Source: an uncultured Pseudomonadota bacterium
GTDB taxonomy: Bacteria > Pseudomonadota > Alphaproteobacteria > RF32 > CAG-239
NCBI GenBank assembly: GCA_949295995.1
Contig: CASFNK010000028.1
Span: 1 to 43,454 of the forward strand
Length of the DNA stretch: 43,454 nucleotides
Direction: 5' to 3'
Positions 10,305 to 17,942 of this stretch are shown piece after piece. Positions within the stretch are counted from its first letter, which is position 1; every line of letters starts with the position of its first letter. The position numbers were made by a program, and so were the translations under genes. The notes beneath the pieces were generated by a model. That model was not told the origin of the DNA. It was given only the letters and a program-made list of their open reading frames with translations, and did not search any database.

Positions 10305-10762
10305 TAGTCGTTGTTGTTAAAAGGAACGTCTTGAAGCACGCGTTGTGGTTTGTAGACATAGATATTGGTAACTGAGGGCAGATTGTAAGATCTGTGCCAA
10401 TATCCTTTATCTTCCATACATAGGCGATATTTTTTGGGGTTTGAATCATAATCGTCTCGTAAGGAGTTGACCATAATCGGCATAGCTCCTGGGTAAGGAA
10501 CATAACTAGCCCAAATACCTTTTTCGGCAAACCAATCGGCTCTAATATCAAGTTTAACCTCTTCAGAGTAGAACCAAGTTCTGAAATCAGGCAACCTTAA
10601 CTCTTCGGCATTACGCATACATTCGGAATGGTCGCGAGCAAATTTTTCAATACCGGTATTTTCGCGTTCCCAATGATAAATAACTTGTCCTTGACCGCTG
10701 TCAAACAAAGAACAAGCAGTCGTCAGAAAAAGAAAAGTCAAAGCAACCAATAAACGTTTCAT
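10301..10762 (-). CDS. Small predicted lipoprotein, function unknown
   Basis: A 153-residue protein with a short lipoprotein signal (MKRLLVALTFLFLTTAC, acylated C17), so probably anchored to the periplasmic face of a membrane. Two later cysteines occur in HSECMRN and YRLCMEDKGYW and could form a disulphide. The start at 10762 is preferred over an in-frame ATG at 10783 because it gives a clean lipobox signal at the very N-terminus. It follows the GST-like gene with one base between stop and start (TGA-T-ATG), so the two are coupled. I do not recognise the domain. Confidence 0.75.
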   Translation of the reverse strand: MKRLLVALTFLFLTTACSLFDSGQGQVIYHWERENTGIEKFARDHSECMRNAEELRLPDFRTWFYSEEVKLDIRADWFAEKGIWASYVPYPGAMPIMVNSLRDDYDSNPKKYRLCMEDKGYWHRSYNLPSVTNIYVYKPQRVLQDVPFNNNDY

Positions 10763-10763
10763 A

Positions 10764-11429
10764 TCAAAAATCCAAATTAGCATAATGCTTAGCAGGTAAA
10801 ATACCTTTAATATTATCTTTCAAAATATCCTTAAAACTGGGACGAGATTTAATTTTAGAATACCACAGTTTAGCATTTTTATAACTTTCCCAAGGGATAT
10901 CCCCGAGATAGTCAATAATAGAGAGGTGAGCGGCAGCCGCGATATCAGCCCAAGAAAAATTTTCTCCGGCCAAATAATTTCGTCTTTCAATCAACCAATC
11001 GATATACTCTAAGTGAAAGTTAAGGTTATTTAAACCGTTTTTAAGCAAACGAGAGTCAGGGGCTTGCCCGGTAGAAAATCTTCGGTGAACTTTTTCCATG
11101 ACCACGAGTTTATATACTTCACGATAAAATTTATCATCGAACCATTCGACGAGTCTGCGAATTTCGGCACGTTCTTTAGAATCATTGGGTAATAATTTGT
11201 AATCTTTAGAAATTTCTTCTAAAAATTCGCAAATTGCATAATTTCCGGCAATAACGTTACCATCATAGACATAGATAGGCAATTCGCCGGCCGGATTAAG
11301 TTTAAATACATTTTGAGAAAGGTTCCATGGTTCTTCTTCCTTGAGGACGAACAACATCTTTTTTTCAGTCATAGCGATTCGCACTTTGCGAGAAAAGGGA
11401 GAAACCGTGTGATGAATCAGAAGAACCAT
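10764..11429 (-). CDS. Glutathione S-transferase-like protein
   Basis: A 221-residue cytoplasmic protein with an N-terminal thioredoxin-like GST domain. Its active-site region reads HHTVSPFSRKVRIAMTEK (about 6-23), with the cis-proline segment NPAGELPIY near 45-53. The C-terminal helical domain has the typical SWADIAAAAHLS motif (about 160). GSTs use glutathione to conjugate or reduce electrophiles; the substrate here is unknown. It lies directly upstream of the lipoprotein gene in a two-gene unit. Nothing is missing relative to the family. Confidence 0.88.
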   Translation of the reverse strand: MVLLIHHTVSPFSRKVRIAMTEKKMLFVLKEEEPWNLSQNVFKLNPAGELPIYVYDGNVIAGNYAICEFLEEISKDYKLLPNDSKERAEIRRLVEWFDDKFYREVYKLVVMEKVHRRFSTGQAPDSRLLKNGLNNLNFHLEYIDWLIERRNYLAGENFSWADIAAAAHLSIIDYLGDIPWESYKNAKLWYSKIKSRPSFKDILKDNIKGILPAKHYANLDF

Positions 11430-11522
11430 AATTTTCTACCTTACAAAACTTATTACACAAACTAGATACAGTTTAGCAATAAGATTTTAAAGGTCAAGTT
11501 CTGAGCAAAAATTATGCTTTTA

Positions 11523-12374
11523 TTATTTTTTAGCAAAACTAGGCGGAACAACACCGCTATTTTGTTTTTCGATTTGCTGAATGGTTTGAACAATATTTTT
11601 TTCCATATCGACACGATATTTATCATTTTGAAGCATTTTGGTTAAAGAATTGTAGAGAGGTTTTCTGTAAGTTGATAATTTGGAAATTCCGATAAACAAA
11701 GGCATATCCCATAGGGATTGTTTACTAAAAGAAACTTGTTTTCTGATACCCAAGCGAGAGGTTTGAACAATACCGTAATAATAGCTGGTAAATACATAAT
11801 CAATTTCACCGGTAAAGAGCTTTTGATAAAGGTCAAAAGAATTATCAACATAAACGACATTATAGTTTTTCATAGCGTTTTTAACATAGTCAGCAATATG
11901 TTCTCTGGAATCCATGCCGCCTTTAAGTTTTTTCAGGTCGTCCATATTTTTGACTTCATTAATACGATTAGGCATCATAACGACGGTCATGGGGTTATTA
12001 AGAATGGAGGGATATATGTATTCAATACCTTTATAAATATCTGTATCGTAGTAGATACCCAAAATAAGGTCAATTTCACCTCTTAAGACATCAATAATCA
12101 AATCCTTATAACTCTTATTAAAGATATAGATTAAATGATAATAATCTTCTTTGGCAAAATTATTAATAAACTGATTGTAAATAGAGTTCATTTCGGCTAT
12201 ACTATTTTTATCATATACAACTTCACCAAAAGGGGGATAGTTCAAGAAAGAAGTAATGCGTAACTCTTTGAACTGAGTATTTTTGTCAGATTTAATTTCC
12301 ACCATAGAAAAGGCATTTCCGGCGCAAAGGCAAAAACAAAGCACTAAAAAGATTTTTTTTATAAGTTTACGCAT
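11523..12374 (-). CDS. Periplasmic solute-binding-like protein (SBP_bac_3 type)
   Basis: A 283-residue secreted protein with a hydrophobic signal peptide (KIFLVLCFCLCAGNAFS). It looks like a type II substrate-binding fold: a first beta-strand KELRITSFLNYPPFG, a segment near residue 110 reading EIDLILGIYYDT, and a hinge and second lobe with FTGEIDYVFTSYYYG. Such proteins bind amino acids or other small solutes for ABC import or sensing. No permease or ATPase gene is adjacent, so it may be an orphan or a receptor. I start at 12374, where GGGGA lies eight bases upstream of ATG; the in-frame ATG 33 bases further upstream lacks a signal-like N-terminus. Confidence 0.75.
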   Translation of the reverse strand: MRKLIKKIFLVLCFCLCAGNAFSMVEIKSDKNTQFKELRITSFLNYPPFGEVVYDKNSIAEMNSIYNQFINNFAKEDYYHLIYIFNKSYKDLIIDVLRGEIDLILGIYYDTDIYKGIEYIYPSILNNPMTVVMMPNRINEVKNMDDLKKLKGGMDSREHIADYVKNAMKNYNVVYVDNSFDLYQKLFTGEIDYVFTSYYYGIVQTSRLGIRKQVSFSKQSLWDMPLFIGISKLSTYRKPLYNSLTKMLQNDKYRVDMEKNIVQTIQQIEKQNSGVVPPSFAKK

Positions 12375-12476
12375 AATATAATCCCCAAATGTTGGTATTA
12401 AGCTCAAGAACTAATAATAAATTAACTAAATTATATTAAAATAGGGTTTAAATTTGAATTAGAAATAGGTAAAGAG

Positions 12477-12842
12477 ATGAATGAAACACAAAAATATTCG
12501 GCCACTGAAGTTTCATCAATGGATCAAGTTGAACTTGAAAGCAGAGCCTTTATCCGAGCGGCTTCCTCGTTAAACATGATAAAGGAGCATTGGGATACGG
12601 AACAAGGAAATTTGGAAGAAGCATTGGATAAAAATCGCCGTTTATGGACGATAATAGCCAGTGCCATGAAAGAAGATGATTGCCCTCAACCTATGGAGAT
12701 ACGCAATAATATATTGAATTTGGCGTTATTCGTTTTCCGTCGCACAATGGATGTGTTGTCGGATCCCAAGCCGGAAAGTCTTAATATTTTAATAGACATT
12801 AATATGAATATAGCGAAAGGTTTAGCCGGACACGGTGAATAA
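12477..12842 (+). CDS. flaF: Flagellar biosynthesis regulator FlaF
   Basis: A 121-residue cytoplasmic protein. It carries the FlaF family pattern: ELESRAFIRAASSL, then LEEALDKNRRLWTIIASAM, RNNILNLALFVFRRTM and a final LIDINMNIAKGLAG. FlaF is an alphaproteobacterial factor that works with FlbT in controlling flagellin synthesis and secretion; flbT and flagellin genes are not in this window. It lies divergent from the binding-protein gene and has its own downstream terminator, so it appears to be transcribed separately from the fliK operon. The identification rests on recognised residues, not on a search. Confidence 0.87.
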   Translation: MNETQKYSATEVSSMDQVELESRAFIRAASSLNMIKEHWDTEQGNLEEALDKNRRLWTIIASAMKEDDCPQPMEIRNNILNLALFVFRRTMDVLSDPKPESLNILIDINMNIAKGLAGHGE

Positions 12843-12871
12843 CCTGAGAAAATAGCGATAAAAGAATGTTT

Positions 12872-12897
12872 AAGCACCCTTAAGGTGCTTTTTTTAT
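12872..12897 (+). terminator. Intrinsic terminator after flaF
   Basis: Stem AAGCACC (12872-12878) and GGTGCTT (12884-12890) with a 5-base loop, followed by a run of T. It separates flaF from the sigma-54 promoter that starts 15 bases further on, so the downstream genes rely on their own promoter. Confidence 0.85.
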
Positions 12898-12911
12898 TTT
12901 AAAAATTTTTT

Positions 12912-12928
12912 TGGCACGAATATTGCAT
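12912..12928 (+). promoter_or_regulatory. Sigma-54 (RpoN) promoter of the fliK-flgD-flgE operon
   Basis: TGGCACG (12912-12918), four bases, then TTGCAT (12923-12928). The GG of the -24 element and the GC of the -12 element are exactly ten bases apart, matching the sigma-54 consensus at all key positions. It lies 35 bases before the ATG of fliK. The sigma-54 activator FlbD is encoded in the same cluster (21750-23069). An FlbD binding site could not be recognised by eye. Confidence 0.9.
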
Positions 12929-12963
12929 ATGAAGGCGTAACGACTAATTCTTTAAGGAAACTG

Positions 12964-14667
12964 ATGATGGAAATTAAAGAGATAAATAAAAATAGTTTGC
13001 TGAATATGTTGCAGATGAACAAAAACGGCGTGCAATCTGGTAATGTTGTTAATGTGGAGTTTGGCGACATATTGGCGAACTTGGAGAATCTTAAGGCACC
13101 TAAGACAGATATAAAAGAAGATTTTAGTCAGGCGAAGGAAAAGATTAGTTCAAATTTTGATACTGGCACTACAAAAGATGTCTCTTCTTATGAGAATCAA
13201 GTTTCCACAAAGGATAACGCATCGATAAAAGCAGAAAATAATAAGGCGGACAAACCTCAAAATAATGCAAAAGAAGACTGTGATTCTGCAGATAAATCTC
13301 AGCCGAAAGAGAATGCAGATGATAAGCAAGTAGAAGCAAAAGGAGAAAATACGGAAGTCTCAAAAACAAAAGAAAAAGAAATAAATAAGCAAACTTCTGA
13401 TGTAAAGACGGATAGTGTAGAAAAGGTTAATGAGGAAAGTTTACAAGCAAGTGGAAAGGTGAAAGAAGTTTCTGTTGATGCTTTGTCTTTGCTGGGAATG
13501 GTAATGGTCGTAAATCCGGTTGATGGAACGCAAGTGCAAGTTTCAGGACAAGAATTGGCTGATGCTCTTTCCTCACAAGGAATTAAAACGGTTTCTCTGG
13601 TCGAGGGTGAAAACAATCAAGCAATCGTTATGATGCCCGAAGCTGAAATGCCGGAATTTAATGCTTTTCAGGATGCTTTACAGTCTTTTGAATTAGTTTC
13701 CGACGGAATGGAACTTCAACCCATAAAAACGCAAACTCAGGCTGAAGTTGAAACAAAAGAAGTTCTCCCTCTGGATATTGAAGACAATGCTGTCTTAGAT
13801 GAGCAAGCTGCGCAATTGAGTGAAGTAACTGGTAATCGCAAGATTAAAGTTGAAGTAAATGTAAAAGAGGAAAAAATTGCCGATAAAATTGATGGCAGTA
13901 TGGTAAAAGAGAGCAAACTCTCAGATAATGTTTTATCAGCAATTATGACGGGAGATGAACAAACCAATCCATTAACGGAAACAAAAGCTCCAACCGCAAA
14001 TATGAATCAAAATGCTCAAACGATGCAAAATCAAGCTGCTCAAGTTAAAATAGCCGGTGCGGCAGTTGCGCAAAATAATGTAGTTTCATCTCTGGCAGAT
14101 GATGTGGCTTCTCTTTCATTGGATAACAATACGACCACTATGGCGCAAGCCGGAAGTTTGGGGCATGAAAATCTCTCAAATGCAAAAGTTGCCGCAAATG
14201 ATGCTCAAAATACCTCATTCAGAGATGTTTATAAAGGCATGAGCAAGGAAGTTATTGATCAAGTAAAAGTAAATATAACCAAATCTGCGGTTAAGGGCGT
14301 TGATAAAGTAGAAATTCAGCTTAAACCTGAAGATTTGGGACATATTGAAGTTAAAATGCAAATCGGCAAAGACGGTAAATTGCAAGCTCATATTATAGCC
14401 AGCCGTCCGGAAACGGCAGAAATTCTGCAAAAAGATATAGCAAACCTTCAAAAAGCATTTAATGAAGCCGGTTTCCAAACCGACGAGGGGAGTTTGAGCT
14501 TTAGCTTCCGCAATGAGGGGCAATCAAATCAGGAGCAGGAAAGAAACAACCTGCGGAATTTTATAGGTCAGGCATTGGAACAAGAAACAGCCATGGATAT
14601 AGCGGGAAATGATACGCTGTATAATGACGGATGGAACGGTGCCAACGGATTAAACATCAGAGTGTAA
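12964..14667 (+). CDS. fliK: Flagellar hook-length control protein FliK
   Basis: A 567-residue protein. The first ~420 residues are low-complexity (Lys, Glu, Asn, Gln, Ser rich). The C-terminal domain, about 430-525, is the conserved Flg_hook domain: VEIQLKPEDLGHIEVKMQI, then the helix pair ending NEAGFQ. FliK is exported as a molecular ruler that sets hook length and triggers FlhB to switch substrate specificity. It is the first gene after the sigma-54 promoter and precedes flgD and flgE, the hook genes it regulates. AAGGAA lies just upstream of the tandem ATG-ATG start; either ATG could be used. Confidence 0.93.
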   Translation: MMEIKEINKNSLLNMLQMNKNGVQSGNVVNVEFGDILANLENLKAPKTDIKEDFSQAKEKISSNFDTGTTKDVSSYENQVSTKDNASIKAENNKADKPQNNAKEDCDSADKSQPKENADDKQVEAKGENTEVSKTKEKEINKQTSDVKTDSVEKVNEESLQASGKVKEVSVDALSLLGMVMVVNPVDGTQVQVSGQELADALSSQGIKTVSLVEGENNQAIVMMPEAEMPEFNAFQDALQSFELVSDGMELQPIKTQTQAEVETKEVLPLDIEDNAVLDEQAAQLSEVTGNRKIKVEVNVKEEKIADKIDGSMVKESKLSDNVLSAIMTGDEQTNPLTETKAPTANMNQNAQTMQNQAAQVKIAGAAVAQNNVVSSLADDVASLSLDNNTTTMAQAGSLGHENLSNAKVAANDAQNTSFRDVYKGMSKEVIDQVKVNITKSAVKGVDKVEIQLKPEDLGHIEVKMQIGKDGKLQAHIIASRPETAEILQKDIANLQKAFNEAGFQTDEGSLSFSFRNEGQSNQEQERNNLRNFIGQALEQETAMDIAGNDTLYNDGWNGANGLNIRV

Positions 14668-14682
14668 CCAAGGAGGTCAATC

Positions 14683-15501
14683 ATGACAGATATAAATGCA
14701 ATAAACGGTTATACCCAGACAAGTAGTTCAAGTACCACTCAGGCAAGCAATCAGTTGTCTGCGGATATGAACACGTTTTTAACCCTATTAACCACGCAAT
14801 TAAAATATCAAGATCCGCTTGATCCGATGGATACGGCCGATTTTACCAATCAGTTGGTTCAATATTCAAGCGTAGAACAAGCAATACAAACCAATTCTAA
14901 GTTAGATTCGTTGCTGTCATTAAATATGTCAAATTTAGGAGCACAAGCAGTTTCTTACATAGGCAAAGTCGTTCAATGTTTAGGCGATGTTATGCCTTTG
15001 GAAAACGGTATAGCCAAAGCCACCTATACATTAGATAAAAATGTAGAGAGCGCGGTTATAACCGTCAAAGACTTAGAGGGGAATATCGTTTACTCGCAAC
15101 AAGGCAAAATCACGGCCGGAACGCATGATTTTGAATGGAACGGCAAAGACTTAGATGGTAACCAATTAGAAGACGGAGCATACCAAATAGAAGTAACCAC
15201 CAAAGTAGGAAGCGGAGAAACTTCAGCGACGGTAACAACGACTGTCTTTGGTCGCGTAACCGGCGTTGCCAGTGATAGCGATGGTGTTTACATTGGTTTA
15301 GGTGATGCCGTAACCGCAAACTTGAGTGATATATTAACGGTTCGCAATGAAGACTACTTTGATAAAGGTCAAGCAGGAGAAGAGACCAAGCCGGAAGAAG
15401 GAGAAACTTCCGATGAAGACAGTAGTGTTGAAGAAGTAGCAAAAGTTTTAAGTAGTGTGGCAGGAGCTGCCGCCAGTGCCGCCACCTTCGGATTATTATA
15501 A
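14683..15501 (+). CDS. flgD: Flagellar hook-capping protein FlgD
   Basis: A 272-residue hook assembly scaffold that caps the growing hook. The N-terminal export and capping region includes NTFLTLLTTQLKYQDPLDPM and FTNQLVQYSSVEQAIQTN (about 25-75). A central FlgD Ig-like domain follows with DFEWNGKDLDGNQLEDGAY (about 145-165). A Glu/Ser-rich stretch near 228-250 and an Ala-rich C-terminus complete it; these last parts look lineage-specific. The ribosome binding site AAGGAGGT is a perfect anti-16S match, seven bases before the ATG, suggesting strong translation. Confidence 0.95.
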   Translation: MTDINAINGYTQTSSSSTTQASNQLSADMNTFLTLLTTQLKYQDPLDPMDTADFTNQLVQYSSVEQAIQTNSKLDSLLSLNMSNLGAQAVSYIGKVVQCLGDVMPLENGIAKATYTLDKNVESAVITVKDLEGNIVYSQQGKITAGTHDFEWNGKDLDGNQLEDGAYQIEVTTKVGSGETSATVTTTVFGRVTGVASDSDGVYIGLGDAVTANLSDILTVRNEDYFDKGQAGEETKPEEGETSDEDSSVEEVAKVLSSVAGAAASAATFGLL

Positions 15502-15524
15502 TTTAGACTTTAGGAGATAAAACA

Positions 15525-17753
15525 ATGAGTATTTTTGGTGCATTACAGTCCGGTATATCGGGATTAGCCGCCCAATCAAGTGCAATGGGTGCAATCTCTG
15601 ATAATATCGCAAACGTAAACACTGTTGGTTACAAAGTAACGAATACCCAGTTTTCGACTTTGGTAACCAAACAAACATCGTCAACAATGTATTCACCGGG
15701 AGGTGTTCAAGCACGCCCACGTCAAGAAATCAGTGCGCAAGGATTGCTGTCCTCAACCTCTATTTCTACGGATGTTGCAATTACGGGTAGTGGTTACTTT
15801 GTAGTAAACCAAGCGGCTAATCCGGGAGAAGGAGATATGTGGGCCTATACCCGGGCGGGAAGTTTTGGTTTGGATGATAACGGTTATTTGGTTAATACCG
15901 GTGGATTTTATGCGCAAGGTTGGTCATTGCTGCCATGGGATGGAAACCCGAATGCGAGCGTTGTAAATATCAACGGTATCAACTATATGAAAGCCTATTA
16001 TGATGCTAGTGGTAAAACTATTTATATTAATGACAATATTATAGATAGTCGCAATCTGCAACCGGTTAATCTTTCAACAATTGGTGGTACGGCCACAGCT
16101 ACACAACAAATAAGTATGGGCGCAAATTTACCTTCAGGCGCGCCAATATATGATCCGACCAATGCATCAGCAGGAGGTAAGGAAAAAATTTCCGCATTAA
16201 TTTATGACAGTTTAGGTAATGCCAGCAACTTGAGTTTGGAATTTACCAAAACCAGTTCAAACGGTTGGTCGTTAGGAAGCACGATTCCGAGTGGTGCAGC
16301 CTCTGTTGTAATGACCGGAAATACCGAAAACGGCAACGACATTACATCTGATGTATATTTTGCCGCCGGACAATTGGAATTCACCTCAATTCCGCAAAAT
16401 GGTTCAACCATTAGCATAACCGATGCCGGAACGGGTGAAACCTATGTGTTTGAGTTTGTCAATAATGCGGCGGGCTATGTCGGAGCGAATATTCCGGTAG
16501 AAATCAGCAATCAAGTCGTATCGGTTGATGATTTTGTACAGAACTTTGTTGACGCGATTCAAGCCAATGTTCCGTCTGCCGGACGTTTTTCTGCCAACAG
16601 CAACACGGTCAGCATTGTTCAATCGACCATGGGTTCAGCTTTAACCATTGACGCCAGTAAGACACTATCTTGCGTTCAAAGTGCAGTAAATCCGCGTGCG
16701 GATACGGGAATTCCGACAGGTATATTTGATATTCCGCAAATAGATAACGATATCAAAAACGGTGCCCGCATTGATTTCACCAGTACGACAGCCGCTGATT
16801 ATCTTGGGCACACTATTACAATTAACGGTCAAACCTATACATTTGCCAATACATTAGATCCCGATAACCCGTTACAAGTAGATATTTCGGATTATATTTC
16901 AGGAGCAGATGTTAGTCCGGCAGGTGTCGTTTCAGCTCTTGCGGCAGCCCTCAATGCCACGGCAGATGAGCCGAACCGTTTTGTAGCCAGTGGTATGTCT
17001 TTGGAAATTTTACCAACATCATCTGGAGGCAATATAACAATTGATACCCAAAATTTGGGAACAGCAGTTGATGGAGTGATTCGTAACAATGGCGGCGCAT
17101 GGGGCTCTATCCAAAATGGTAATTTTACATTAGGAAGTACCTTTACGACCAACACTACGGAAATTCAACAAGGTTCAATCGTTCCGGCGGTTCGTTTTAA
17201 CTCAGATGGCACACCGAAAGAATTTTGGGTAAATTCAATGGAGATAGAATGGGCCAACGGTGCCGAGAATATGACCGGAGAAAGCGGTCATGGAACACCG
17301 ATTACTTTAAATATGGGAAATGTCGGCACCAATGACGGTTTAACCAACTTGTCAGGAAACTTTACGACCAACTATATTAGGCAAGATGGTGCAAAATTTG
17401 GTAGTTATTCAGGGGTTCAAGTAAGTGAAAACGGGGTTGTAACGGCTTTGTTTGATAACGGAGAAACAAGACCGATTGCAATACTTCCGTTAGCAACTTT
17501 TGCCAATCCGGAAGGAATGGAATCTCTGACCGGTAATGCTTGGATAGAAACAGATGCCTCTGGTCAAGCCTTACTAAAAATGGCAGGAACCAACGGTGCT
17601 GGAGAAATCACCTCTGGAGCTTTGGAAACCTCAAAAACCGATCTGGCAACAGAGTTTTCCAATATGATTGTAACCCAACGAGCATATTCAGCCGCCACCA
17701 AGATTATTACGACGGCAGATGAAATGCTTGATGAATTAACACGTATGACATAG
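15525..17753 (+). CDS. flgE: Flagellar hook protein FlgE, long form
   Basis: A 742-residue protein that polymerises into the flagellar hook. The N-terminus (MSIFGALQSGISGLAAQS, then ISDNIANVNTVGYK) and the C-terminus (NMIVTQRAYSAATKIITTADE) are the paired axial helices shared by hook and rod proteins. The core between is much longer than in classical FlgE of about 400-600 residues. It contains two segments of similar style, GETYVFEFVN (about 305) and GQTYTFANTLD (about 437), which may be a duplicated outer domain. It is the last gene of the fliK operon, followed by a terminator. Confidence 0.95.
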   Translation: MSIFGALQSGISGLAAQSSAMGAISDNIANVNTVGYKVTNTQFSTLVTKQTSSTMYSPGGVQARPRQEISAQGLLSSTSISTDVAITGSGYFVVNQAANPGEGDMWAYTRAGSFGLDDNGYLVNTGGFYAQGWSLLPWDGNPNASVVNINGINYMKAYYDASGKTIYINDNIIDSRNLQPVNLSTIGGTATATQQISMGANLPSGAPIYDPTNASAGGKEKISALIYDSLGNASNLSLEFTKTSSNGWSLGSTIPSGAASVVMTGNTENGNDITSDVYFAAGQLEFTSIPQNGSTISITDAGTGETYVFEFVNNAAGYVGANIPVEISNQVVSVDDFVQNFVDAIQANVPSAGRFSANSNTVSIVQSTMGSALTIDASKTLSCVQSAVNPRADTGIPTGIFDIPQIDNDIKNGARIDFTSTTAADYLGHTITINGQTYTFANTLDPDNPLQVDISDYISGADVSPAGVVSALAAALNATADEPNRFVASGMSLEILPTSSGGNITIDTQNLGTAVDGVIRNNGGAWGSIQNGNFTLGSTFTTNTTEIQQGSIVPAVRFNSDGTPKEFWVNSMEIEWANGAENMTGESGHGTPITLNMGNVGTNDGLTNLSGNFTTNYIRQDGAKFGSYSGVQVSENGVVTALFDNGETRPIAILPLATFANPEGMESLTGNAWIETDASGQALLKMAGTNGAGEITSGALETSKTDLATEFSNMIVTQRAYSAATKIITTADEMLDELTRMT

Positions 17754-17798
17754 TTTAATTCATAAAGATTTGCACAAATAAAATTAACCTCCTAAAGC

Positions 17799-17827
17799 AA
17801 GCCCCGCCGTTTAACAGCGGGGCTTTT
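17799..17827 (+). terminator. Intrinsic terminator after flgE
   Basis: A GC-rich stem AAGCCCCGC (17799-17807) pairs with GCGGGGCTT (17817-17825) around a 9-base loop and is followed by four T. It divides the fliK-flgD-flgE operon from the fliF operon. Confidence 0.8.
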
Positions 17828-17834
17828 AGAGGAT

Positions 17835-17863
17835 TTGGCAAAAGATAACGCTGTGAATATTTA
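17835..17863 (+). promoter_or_regulatory. Possible sigma-70 promoter of the fliF operon
   Basis: TTGGCA (17835-17840), 17-base spacer, then TATTTA (17858-17863). The -35 is a five-of-six match but the -10 is weak. It lies between the flgE terminator and fliF, 79 bases before the start codon, where a promoter is required. No sigma-54 element with correct spacing is present. Confidence 0.35.
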
Positions 17864-17942
17864 AAAATATCGTTTCCTAAAATGCAAAATTAAGCTAATC
17901 ATAAGGTAATTAGACATTTAACTAGAAAAAATAGGTCTCAAA

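Noticed and set aside
11718..12086. Plus-strand open frame of about 120 codons antisense to the binding-protein gene
   Set aside because: No ribosome binding site or domain; the minus-strand gene has a clear signal peptide and fold pattern.
12436..12451. CtrA-box-like TTAA...TTAA upstream of flaF
   Set aside because: The spacing between the two TTAA halves is eight bases; the CtrA consensus needs seven.
15110..15442. Minus-strand open frame antisense to flgD
   Set aside because: Leu/Arg-rich shadow of flgD; FlgD motifs confirm the plus strand.
17836..17852. Sigma-54-like TGGCA...CGC upstream of fliF
   Set aside because: GG and GC are 11 bases apart instead of 10 and the -12 lacks TTGC.
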